This document shows, one piece after another, positions 8,524 through 16,089 of a stretch of DNA of 64,000 nt (its first letter is position 1; every line of letters begins with the position of its first letter). Source of the DNA: Zygotorulaspora mrakii (Eukaryota > Ascomycota > Saccharomycetes > Saccharomycetales > Saccharomycetaceae); NCBI RefSeq assembly GCF_013402915.1, contig NC_050722.1:558001-622000 (forward strand). The letters are read 5' to 3'. A program made the translations under genes and the position numbers. The notes beneath the pieces are model-generated. The model saw only the letters and a list, made by a program, of their open reading frames with translations. It made no database searches and was not told the DNA's origin.

Positions 8524-9264
8524 ATGAATATAAGGAATTCTTCAGATGCACAATCACGCCTGATACCAAACCACCAGCGGATAATCTCTTCGAAACAATG
8601 GATCATAGAGGACAAGAACAGCAAAAACCAAGTAATGACCAAGAGTGATGGAAAACGCACCACAGCGACTACCAAATCAGATAGGAAAAGCTCCAAGGAG
8701 CTTGAAACAGCTAAGCTGCAGATGGAGTACAACTCCGTGAAACAGGAAAACGATAAGCTGAAAAACGTGATTGGGAAGCTAAAACAAGAGATAGATATAT
8801 ACACGAACCTGCTGAACCACACGAACGGCGCATGCCCAGGGACCAAGAGTAAGGGCAGGTCAGGCAAGTACCAGGACAACGCAATGATGAAGAGTCTGCT
8901 TATAAACACGCCAAAGAGAAGAAAAAAGTCTGAAGTCTCGACGACTGCGCCGGCTGCGATGCGAGCTCCCACACCTGCACCGGCTCACGCCTCCGGGACG
9001 AAGCACGCAAGACAAGCGACGCCCAAGGCTGCAAGTGCACCAGAACCTACCGACATCAAGAGCACGGCAACCACACCTGCCCTTGGTGCTACATTTGCAT
9101 CTGCGTCTGTTCCAGGCTCCGCCTCAGTATCTGCCTCAGGCTCTGCCTCAGTATCTGCCTCCCCTTCCACTCCCACGACGTCCCAGACTTCCGATGACAT
9201 GGTCAGCCCAGATGATCTCATGTTAATGAACACCCTCACAGACGTTTTGAATCACATGAAATAA
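8524..9264 (+). CDS. Unrecognised coiled-coil, low-complexity protein
   Basis: I do not recognise this gene. From the ATG at 8524 it gives 246 residues; the frame is open a few codons upstream but without an ATG. Residues about 50-95 form a heptad-like, charged coiled coil (KELETAKLQMEYNSVKQEND and following), reminiscent of a leucine zipper but with no clear bZIP basic region. A basic patch TPKRRKKS near 130 could be a nuclear signal. The rest is Ala, Pro, Ser and Thr rich with a repeated GSASVSAS unit, then a short predicted helix DDLMLMNTLTDVLNHMK at the end. Codon use is more GC-rich than in the neighbours. It could be a small transcription regulator. In S. cerevisiae MRP8 sits next to SDH3, but the sequence does not look like MRP8 as I recall it. 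Confidence 0.7.
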   Translation: MNIRNSSDAQSRLIPNHQRIISSKQWIIEDKNSKNQVMTKSDGKRTTATTKSDRKSSKELETAKLQMEYNSVKQENDKLKNVIGKLKQEIDIYTNLLNHTNGACPGTKSKGRSGKYQDNAMMKSLLINTPKRRKKSEVSTTAPAAMRAPTPAPAHASGTKHARQATPKAASAPEPTDIKSTATTPALGATFASASVPGSASVSASGSASVSASPSTPTTSQTSDDMVSPDDLMLMNTLTDVLNHMK

Positions 9265-9606
9265 AATTCAACAAAATCAGACTTACATATAACTATATAT
9301 TCACGCAGCGCTACATAACGATATTCTAATGATAATTAACGATTCTTACCTCATCTAAGTGTCACCATTGGTATTGCCAGTGTTTTTATTGCAGCCTGGA
9401 AGGCTTCTTAGATAGGCGATTTCGGTCCCGGCGAATTGCAGCTCGGAGCTTTTTAGGCCCTTCCCCGTTCAACGCGGTGTGGGCAAACAGAAAATTTTAT
9501 AAGCCAGCAGTATAAAAGGGAAACGTCTGGAGAGACCGCCGATAAGAATAATAAAAACGAGCAGTTGTCGAAGGGTCGGTTTTGGCAATTTGAAGGGTTG
9601 GTAAAA
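9265..9606 (+). promoter_or_regulatory. SDH3 promoter region
   Basis: This is the spacer between the unknown gene and SDH3. A TATAAAAG box lies at 9511-9518, about 95 bp upstream of the SDH3 ATG. ACCATTGGT at about 9364-9372 contains an inverted CCAAT core of the kind bound by the Hap2/3/4/5 respiratory activator; its functional use is inference. Confidence 0.5.
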
Positions 9607-10143
9607 ATGATCGTTACGCTCGGATTGAATAGAAGTAGCCGCGCTTTCTTTGGACCAAGTGTGATTTCAAGAAGTTGCAGGCTTTTGATAAGCAAGAGAC
9701 TGAACAGCAATGTGGCCAAGACAACATTTAAACAGGAGAACCAGTTGCTGGTTGCACAGAGGAAGCATAGACCTGTCTCACCGCATCTAACTATTTATCA
9801 GCCACAAATTACGTGGTATTTGTCATCTTTACATCGTATCTCTGGTGTCGTCCTGGGGATGGGGTTCTTCGCGGTGACCATGGCATTTGGAGTATCGACC
9901 ATCTTTGGATTGGGGTTGAATACTGACAACTTGAAGGCCTTCTACAAGGAGAAAGTGCCCTCGTGGGCTGATCTGACGATGAAGGCAGGCGCGGCTTACC
10001 TGTTCGTCTTCCATTTTGGTAACGGTATTAGACATTTAGTTTGGGACATGGGTAAGGAACTGAGTATCAAGGGGGTCAACAGAACTGGTATTGCAGTCCT
10101 AATTGTAGCTGCGATTGGTGGCACGTCACTGCTTTTCAAGTAA
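9607..10143 (+). CDS. SDH3: Succinate dehydrogenase cytochrome b subunit
   Basis: This membrane-anchor subunit of complex II binds haem b and ubiquinone in the inner mitochondrial membrane, passing electrons from succinate to the quinone pool. I choose the ATG at 9607 (178 residues; S. cerevisiae Sdh3 198), since the upstream in-frame codons have no ATG. The first 45 or so residues are basic with Arg, Ser and Leu, a mitochondrial presequence. The Sdh_cyt signature RPVSPHLTIYQPQ leads into SLHRISG, with the quinone-site Ser/Arg. Three hydrophobic helices follow, the second containing FHFGNGIRHLVWD with candidate haem-ligand histidines. S. cerevisiae has the pair SDH3/SHH3; here one gene occupies the shared position. 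Confidence 0.95.
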   Translation: MIVTLGLNRSSRAFFGPSVISRSCRLLISKRLNSNVAKTTFKQENQLLVAQRKHRPVSPHLTIYQPQITWYLSSLHRISGVVLGMGFFAVTMAFGVSTIFGLGLNTDNLKAFYKEKVPSWADLTMKAGAAYLFVFHFGNGIRHLVWDMGKELSIKGVNRTGIAVLIVAAIGGTSLLFK

Positions 10144-10337
10144 GCAACAGTCAGTCGATATATATGTCTATAGGCTATATTTATTCATCTATTTATGAAA
10201 GTGTTATTTTGTCATTCTGATCTGTTTTGCTTCTTGGAAGCTTAGGTTTCGTTTAATTTATTACTTTTTTCATTTATTTCTCTTTACCCTTTGAATGCAA
10301 TATAAGAGATGGGAACAAAATAAAAAAATAATCTCCG

Positions 10338-11885
10338 ATGCACCACCAGACAACGAAGTTGAGGAATCAACGTGCCAAGATGTCGATATTCGGTAGATTT
10401 TCTATAATCGACACGGTCATCATGATATTGGTCTATGTCGAGACCGTGTTGGCACTAACGCTAAGACTGGTCCCACAGCCAATAATATCGTTTGGTACAT
10501 GGTTAATAAACCTATCAGAAACCTCTGATGAGTACACGATGGAGCAAAAAATCAGGCATGCCGCTACTATCCATGAAATTTGCCGTCTTTTTGATATAGA
10601 TGTCGAAGACCATCTCGTTAGGACAGAGGACGATTACATACTTACGATTCACAGAATCCCGCCAAAGAGACGTATATACAACGGTAGAGTTGTTTACTTA
10701 CATCATGGACTACTAATGTGCTCGGACGTTTGGGTTTGTAATTTAGAGAGAAATAAAAATTTGCCTTTTGTTTTACATGATCTAGGATTTGATGTTTGGA
10801 TGGGTAATAATAGAGGTAACAAGTATTCAACGGCACATCTTTTGAGAGTACCGAAATCCAAAAAGTTTTGGGATTTCTCCATTGATGAGTTTGCTTTCTT
10901 CGATATACCAAACTCGGTCCAATTCGTACTGGACCGTACCAAGGTGGAACAATTGATTTGCATTGGATTTTCACAAGGTTCCGCTCAAATGTTTGCTGCA
11001 TTCTCTTTGAGTGAGGAACTAAATAGGAAGGTTTCTCAGTTTATCGCTATTTCACCTGCCATGACACCCCGAGGACTACACAACAGAATTGTAGATGCTA
11101 TGGCCAAGTCATCACCGGGATTAATGTATCTTTTTTTCGGTCGTAAAATTGTTTTACCTACCGCTGTGCTTTGGCAAAGAACTTTACATCCTAAGCTTTT
11201 CAATCTTGGCGTTGATTTGGGTTGTCGATTGCTGTTTGATTGGAACGCGAGAAACATCACTGCAAGACAAAAGCTGGCTTCCTACGGCAAATTATATTCC
11301 ACAACAAGTGTTAAATCAATTGTTCATTGGTTTCAAATTTTACATTCTCAGAAGTTTCAAATGTTTGAAGAATCAGACGACATATTGAACTCCCTACACA
11401 GACCGTATGAGGTCGCCACATTCCCAACGAGAACAAATATAAAAATACCTATTCTTCTAATCTATGGTGGCAGTGACTCATTGGTTGACATCAAAGTAAT
11501 GAAAGAGAATCTGCCAGCAAAAAGGGTGTTTGATATCAGAATTGATGATCACGAGCATTTAGATTTGTTGTGGGGGAAAGATGTTGACACATTAGTCGTT
11601 TTGAATGTAATAAAATTCATTCAATTTTTCGACGAACCAGTCAAAATTCCCTTATTGGAGGCTCAAAAGGATGTCCTTGATTTACCTTCTCCAAGAGCAC
11701 TCGATTCCAACTCGGGTACAAATGAGGATAACGATGACAACGATGACAACGAATCACAAACGATATCCTACCACAAATATAACGATGACTACTCCAATAA
11801 AAATGGCATGAACGAAATCAGCAAAATATTCTCTAAACAGCAGAGGATGCTAAGTGAATCGTTCCTAGACGAACTACGTCTATGA
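10338..11885 (+). CDS. TGL1: Steryl ester hydrolase of lipid droplets
   Basis: Tgl1 hydrolyses steryl esters in lipid droplets, releasing sterol and fatty acid. The 515-residue frame (S. cerevisiae 548) begins at the ATG at 10338; a second Met at 10380 (MSIFGRFSIID) matches the S. cerevisiae start better and may be the real one. A hydrophobic N-terminal segment (about 22-55) would anchor it to the droplet. The acid-lipase alpha/beta-hydrolase core follows: LHHGLLMCSDVW (oxyanion region), the nucleophile S212 in GFSQGSAQ, an Asp in IYGGSDSLVD near 375, and a His in DDHEHLDLLWG near 403. The tail is acidic and Asn/Asp rich. It precedes CTK1 as on chromosome XI. Confidence 0.96.
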   Translation: MHHQTTKLRNQRAKMSIFGRFSIIDTVIMILVYVETVLALTLRLVPQPIISFGTWLINLSETSDEYTMEQKIRHAATIHEICRLFDIDVEDHLVRTEDDYILTIHRIPPKRRIYNGRVVYLHHGLLMCSDVWVCNLERNKNLPFVLHDLGFDVWMGNNRGNKYSTAHLLRVPKSKKFWDFSIDEFAFFDIPNSVQFVLDRTKVEQLICIGFSQGSAQMFAAFSLSEELNRKVSQFIAISPAMTPRGLHNRIVDAMAKSSPGLMYLFFGRKIVLPTAVLWQRTLHPKLFNLGVDLGCRLLFDWNARNITARQKLASYGKLYSTTSVKSIVHWFQILHSQKFQMFEESDDILNSLHRPYEVATFPTRTNIKIPILLIYGGSDSLVDIKVMKENLPAKRVFDIRIDDHEHLDLLWGKDVDTLVVLNVIKFIQFFDEPVKIPLLEAQKDVLDLPSPRALDSNSGTNEDNDDNDDNESQTISYHKYNDDYSNKNGMNEISKIFSKQQRMLSESFLDELRL

Positions 11886-12197
11886 CAAAGACCCTTAAAG
11901 AGAAGATACGAGGTCAATTCAGAGGTGGAATTTTGATGCTTAGGGCTCATATTCAAATACTTTACATATTCGCTTTCAAATTCAGTAGCTGATTTCATTT
12001 CAACATTATTCATTATTTCAATGTTATATATTTTAAATATATGTATATGGTTCTTGTTTTTTTTTTCATTTCGCTTTCAAAAATTTAATGTGAGTTCCCA
12101 TTGCCTAGATGCTCACTTAGTTGAAAATCCCAAAAAGAAGCCATCAATAATTGAATTACTTATCCCAGGCAGACATTTTAGAAAGCTTTCAACGTAC
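11886..12197. other. TGL1-CTK1 tandem spacer
   Basis: This 312-bp AT-rich spacer holds the TGL1 3' end and the CTK1 promoter. ATATTTTAAATATATG near 12027 and the T-run near 12055 are the only notable elements. The stretch is open in the CTK1 exon 1 frame from about 12021, but nothing in it looks like protein. Confidence 0.5.
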
Positions 12198-13784
12198 ATG
12201 ATGGGATATGATAATGGTATGTTCTTAAATTAGCGGCACTTTCACTATGAATTACTTTACTAACCATTAGATATGTCAGGCCATCATAACTTGAAAAGAA
12301 GAGTGGGCAGTCCGCCACCGGCAAGACCAGCCCCCAAAAGGCTGCGGGCCGCCAATACTCCACGTCTACCATTGCCAAAGTATCCCAGCACAAATGACAC
12401 CAACCATCACAAAGGGCTAGAATCTCGTTATGGCAACAATGGAGGAACTACAAATATTAACACATCAAACATAAATAGTAACACTAGACCATTTTCTCGC
12501 TATGAGGGATCACAGACCAACCAAACCTTTACAAGAGGAACTAACAATCGATTCAAAAATGGCAGCTCAAATGGGGCCATTTCAAAGGATATCAAAAAAC
12601 CTCCTGGCCAAAGTAACCAAGACGGTTTTCTTTCGCAACTACCAAAAGGGCCTAAAAAACCAATATCTCGGTTCAACAATGGAAAGCCATTAGCAGGGGC
12701 TACATCGACATCATATCAAAGACCTATGGCACCCAAAAAGCTTCCGACTCCATCGTTGGTAATTCAAAAGAGTAAAAGTTCTATTTACGAAAGAATAATA
12801 CAGGTTGGAGAGGGTACCTATGGAAAGGTTTATAAAGCTCGAAATACAATAACAGGTAAAATGGTAGCATTAAAAAGACTGAGACTAGAGGGAGAAAGAG
12901 ACGGATTCCCTATTACATCCATTCGAGAAATCAAACTTTTGCAAAGTTTTGATCACCCTAATATTTCTACTTTAAAAGAAATAATGGTAGAATCTCAAAA
13001 AACCGTGTATATGATATTTGAATATGCGGACAACGATCTGAGTGGGCTTCTTTTGAATAAACAGATAGATATTGGACCTGCACAGTGTAAACATATTTTT
13101 AAACAACTTTTACTTGGAATACAATATTTGCATGAAAATGGAATTTTACATCGAGATATCAAAGGATCTAATATTTTAATAGACAATAAAGGACAACTAA
13201 GGATTACAGATTTCGGTCTAGCAAGAAAAATTAAAGCGAGCCATGACTATACTAATAGGGTCATAACGTTGTGGTACCGGCCACCTGAACTATTGCTCGG
13301 TTCAACTACTTATGGTTTTGAAGTCGATATGTGGGGATGTGGATGTGTTTTGATTGAAATGTTCAATAAAAGCTCAATATTTCAGGGACAAAATGAGTTG
13401 GAACAATTAGATTCCATCTTCAAAATAATGGGCACACCATCAATTGAAAAATGGCCCAAGCTTTTTGAAATGCCATGGTTTTTCATGGTCATGCCCCAAC
13501 AGAGTAAAAGATATGATAATGTCTTCAAAGAAAGATATGGCTCCCTTATTCCATCCGAGAATTGCATAAAATTAATAGAGGGTTTACTAGACTATAATCA
13601 AAGAACGAGACTTACAGCAACCCAAGCATTACAAAGCGAATATTTTAAAGAAGACCCTAAACCTGAACCATTAAGTTTAGAAGGAACACCAGGATGTCAT
13701 GAATATGAGGTAAAATTAGCTAGAAAACAAAAAAGAGCTAAAGACGTCGAGGACCAGTCTTCAAAAAAAGATATCTCCAAATAA
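12198..13784 (+). CDS. CTK1: Ctk1, catalytic kinase of CTDK-I (probable two-exon gene)
   Basis: Ctk1 is the cyclin-dependent kinase that phosphorylates Ser2 of the RNA polymerase II C-terminal repeats during elongation. I propose exons 12198-12216 and 12271-13784 with a 54-nt intron. The joined protein has 510 residues and starts MMGYDNDMSG, like S. cerevisiae Ctk1 (MSYNNG, 528 residues). Without splicing it would start at 12273 (503 residues). The N-terminal 180 residues are Asn/Arg/Pro rich; FLSQLPKGPK is conserved. The kinase domain (about 178-470) has VGEGTYGKVYKA, the PITSIRE helix, HRDIKGSN, DFGLARK, the T-loop Thr in YTNRV, and WYRPPELLLG. The C-terminal CHEYEVKLARKQKR is also conserved. 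Confidence 0.95.
12217..12270 (+). other. Probable spliceosomal intron in CTK1 (54 nt)
   Basis: GTATGT at 12217-12222, TACTAAC at 12258-12264 and TAG at 12268-12270 are perfect yeast splice signals. Splicing joins G at 12216 to AT at 12271-12272 (Asp codon) and keeps frame with the downstream ATG. Unspliced, the upstream ATG meets TAA at 12231-12233. The branch A is only about six bases from the AG, unusually close. S. cerevisiae CTK1 has no intron as far as I recall. Confidence 0.75.
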
Positions 13785-13908
13785 ATATCAACAGCGTAAT
13801 GGTATCTAATGTGAAACTTCTTGTTACATAGATCATCAAATTATTCATTCTCATTTACGTTCAAATTTCATAAAAAGTAATCAAAAGATACCCTTTTGAA
13901 GATGCAGT

Positions 13909-14121
13909 TTATTTTTGCTTGCCAAGCATTTCTTCTTCAAAGTACCTGTTACTACCAATAAACCAACTAGCATGCACTTTACCCAATTGATCGACGACAC
14001 TTTTGTTGCACTGTTCAGACATCCTCTCCAGCTGACGCGTAGTTTCTAAGAGGTTGCTGTGCAAAGATTCGAGCTGTTTGGCCATATGAGCATACTGAAT
14101 TCGTTTTGTGGAGTTGGGCAT
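13909..14121 (-). CDS. HSK3: Hsk3, DASH/Dam1 kinetochore complex subunit
   Basis: This 70-residue protein (S. cerevisiae Hsk3 69) belongs to the ten-subunit Dam1/DASH complex, which forms rings coupling kinetochores to microtubule plus ends. The sequence is one amphipathic helix: YAHMAKQLESLHSNLLETTR followed by QLERMSEQCNKSVVDQLGKVH, then a short tail with SWFIGSNRYFEEEML. The gene sits between CTK1 and MRPL31, exactly the chromosome XI position of HSK3 (YKL138C-A). It is transcribed divergently from SPC24 across 154 bp. Confidence 0.9.
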   Translation of the reverse strand: MPNSTKRIQYAHMAKQLESLHSNLLETTRQLERMSEQCNKSVVDQLGKVHASWFIGSNRYFEEEMLGKQK

Positions 14122-14275
14122 ATTAGCCTGTTTAGTACACGTTTATGTCTTTCAATTGTGCATTCCCGTAAGATGTATTTACATTTTTCTTCGAATAAGA
14201 GAGCATCACTCCGTTGTAGAACTAACTTATACGTGCCAGAAAACAAACAGAAAAATAAAAACACACAAAAGTTCA

Positions 14276-14944
14276 ATGAAGGACAATCTTCTCGAGAACC
14301 CAGCAGACCTATTGCGAGATGTTCGTGATAATTTCATTATTGAAGAAGATGTGGAGTCCATCCTAAATATAGATAAAAGAATAGACGAGATGCGAAATAA
14401 ATCTCACCAAAATACTGAGAGCAAGAAAATCGAAGTTGCCAAGCTGAGCGTTCAATTAGAGTCACGAAACTCCAAGATAAGCGAGCTTCAAGCAGCTATG
14501 GAAAGGATCAAGGCAGAATCAGAAGAATTGGCCAGTCAACACGAAATTGTAGATTATGTTGATGAACTCGACGAGCTAGAGAAAAGCATAATATCCCTGA
14601 GGTGCCAATTGGACGAACGTATTGTAACATTTGTTAAAAATGAAAGGAGCATGTCCAATGACCTGACACTAGGGTCGCCAAATGTACCAGTAACTCAAAT
14701 AGAAGGTCTAGCGGCGACGACCGACGATACAGCAGAAATAATGAATGATCCTATCGCCCGTGCCAACATTCTAAAGCTGAAGCTTTGTAGAACGATGGGC
14801 CTAATAATAGATGAGGACACTAACCAGGTTATCATAGAAACTGCTGATAACAAAGTCGAGACTTTGCCCTTGGACGATGACTTGAGTGATTTTTTCAAAA
14901 CAAAGTATATTTGGCAAAGAATTCAATCGAGAAAAGTAAGGTAA
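14276..14944 (+). CDS. SPC24: Spc24, Ndc80 complex subunit
   Basis: Spc24 pairs with Spc25 to form the inner end of the Ndc80 complex and docks it on Mtw1/Dsn1 and Cnn1. I choose the ATG at 14276 (222 residues; S. cerevisiae 213) because MKDNLLENPADLLRDVRDNF aligns with the family N-terminus; an upstream ATG at 14108 would add 56 unlikely residues running into the HSK3 promoter and coding region. Residues about 20-130 are a long coiled coil (SVQLESRNSKISELQAAMER). The last 90 residues form the globular RWD-like domain, ending DFFKTKYIWQRIQS. In S. cerevisiae the gene is on chromosome XIII next to ASC1. Confidence 0.94.
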   Translation: MKDNLLENPADLLRDVRDNFIIEEDVESILNIDKRIDEMRNKSHQNTESKKIEVAKLSVQLESRNSKISELQAAMERIKAESEELASQHEIVDYVDELDELEKSIISLRCQLDERIVTFVKNERSMSNDLTLGSPNVPVTQIEGLAATTDDTAEIMNDPIARANILKLKLCRTMGLIIDEDTNQVIIETADNKVETLPLDDDLSDFFKTKYIWQRIQSRKVR

Positions 14945-15056
14945 ACACAGTGGATTGAGCCAATCTACGTTTTAAAGTAATGAATAAATGTCTATTTAGA
15001 TTATATACAGGAGAATAAAGAAGACCATAGTGTACAAAAGTGTAAAATAGACGCCC

Positions 15057-15452
15057 CTAATAAAATTTGGGATTTCTTCTTAGAGAGAGCTTAGTGAACT
15101 TGGGTACCTTATGAATTCCTTTTCTGTAATCCTTTTCTTTCTTATCAAAGACCGTATATTTGTCTTTTGATGACATCTGAAATTCTTTAGGAAAAATTGA
15201 GGATTTGTTCAGCAGACGTAATGTCTTAAGTCTTGGTTTGAGCAATGTTTTGGAACTTATGGCTTTATCATAGGCTAATCCTTTCTTTTCACTCCTTTCG
15301 ACATGCAAGCCTAAATTAACTTGCCTCAACACTTCATCAACGTCTTTTAATCTTTGTCTAACTCTTTGTTTTTGGTGTGAGGACATTCTCCAAGGGATCT
15401 TCCACAATAGCCCCCCCATTAGTGTGCTTGTCGCCTTAAATGGACCAAACAT
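15057..15452 (-). CDS. MRPL31: Mitochondrial large-subunit ribosomal protein MRPL31 (mL60)
   Basis: This 131-residue basic protein, the same length as the S. cerevisiae one, is a fungal-specific component of the large mitoribosomal subunit. It begins [20 protein letters not shown], typical of this protein, continues with [20 protein letters not shown], and ends [18 protein letters not shown], close to the S. cerevisiae HKVPKWTKISIRKNPKFF. It converges with SPC24 and is divergent from CMC1, whose start lies about 190 bp away. Confidence 0.96.
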   Translation of the reverse strand: MFGPFKATSTLMGGLLWKIPWRMSSHQKQRVRQRLKDVDEVLRQVNLGLHVERSEKKGLAYDKAISSKTLLKPRLKTLRLLNKSSIFPKEFQMSSKDKYTVFDKKEKDYRKGIHKVPKFTKLSLRRNPKFY

Positions 15453-15644
15453 AGTAATTGATTATCCCTTTTGATGTCTGTCTTTTTTTGTGCTTCAGGC
15501 TGTCAAATAATTTCCCACCTTTTCAGATTTTTCTTGCAGGCGAGCTAGCTGTTAATCAGATAGGAACTTCGAAATTAATAAATGAAACAGTTTGCTGAAT
15601 GATAAAATAAACATAGCCATTCAGTTTGCTGATTCCACATTGAA

Positions 15645-15968
15645 ATGGCTGATAGTCCAAATACACACACAGGAACAAGACTGCCTATCTGGGTGCTGGG
15701 GCCGCAGGAAGAAAAGGAGGCACGTGTCAATTTGAAATCCTTCGCGTATCAGAAGTGTGATGAATTTGTAAAGGCAATGGCAGATTGTGCTAAGACCAAT
15801 GGTATTAGAGTTTTCCCTACCTGTGAGAAGCAACGTGAGAAAATGGGCGAATGTCTTTTATTCTACCAAGTGGATACAAGATATCTAGATGAGCAAAGGG
15901 ACAAGATAGTTGAGCGAAAGATCAACCGATTAGAAGAAAAGATACGGAAAAGGGAACAGGAAAAGTGA
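15645..15968 (+). CDS. CMC1: Cmc1, twin CX9C copper chaperone-like protein
   Basis: Cmc1 resides in the mitochondrial intermembrane space, binds copper and is needed for cytochrome c oxidase assembly (it stabilises Cox1). The 107-residue product (S. cerevisiae 111) shows the conserved RLPIWVLGPQEEKEAR near the start and two CX9C motifs, C38-C48 and C60-C70, which form a disulfide-locked helical hairpin imported by Mia40. The tail is a charged helix. It has no cleavable presequence, as expected for Mia40 substrates. It converges with APL2. Confidence 0.96.
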   Translation: MADSPNTHTGTRLPIWVLGPQEEKEARVNLKSFAYQKCDEFVKAMADCAKTNGIRVFPTCEKQREKMGECLLFYQVDTRYLDEQRDKIVERKINRLEEKIRKREQEK

Positions 15969-16089
15969 ATTGGAAAGATGTGAATTTAGTTCAACTATGA
16001 CGCTATGTAAATATCAGTTAAGCTCAATACTAGTAAATATTAAACACGTTTTCAAAATTTTTTTTGTATTGTTCGATTACGCTAATACT

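Noticed and set aside
8469..8972. Open frame antisense to the coiled-coil gene
   Set aside because: The hydrophobic, Ser/Phe/Leu-rich translation is typical of the reverse of a Lys/Glu-rich coding strand; the plus-strand gene has the better start and structure.
12273..12275. Unspliced CTK1 start at this ATG
   Set aside because: Possible, but the perfect splice signals just upstream and the Ctk1-like N-terminus after splicing make the two-exon model better.
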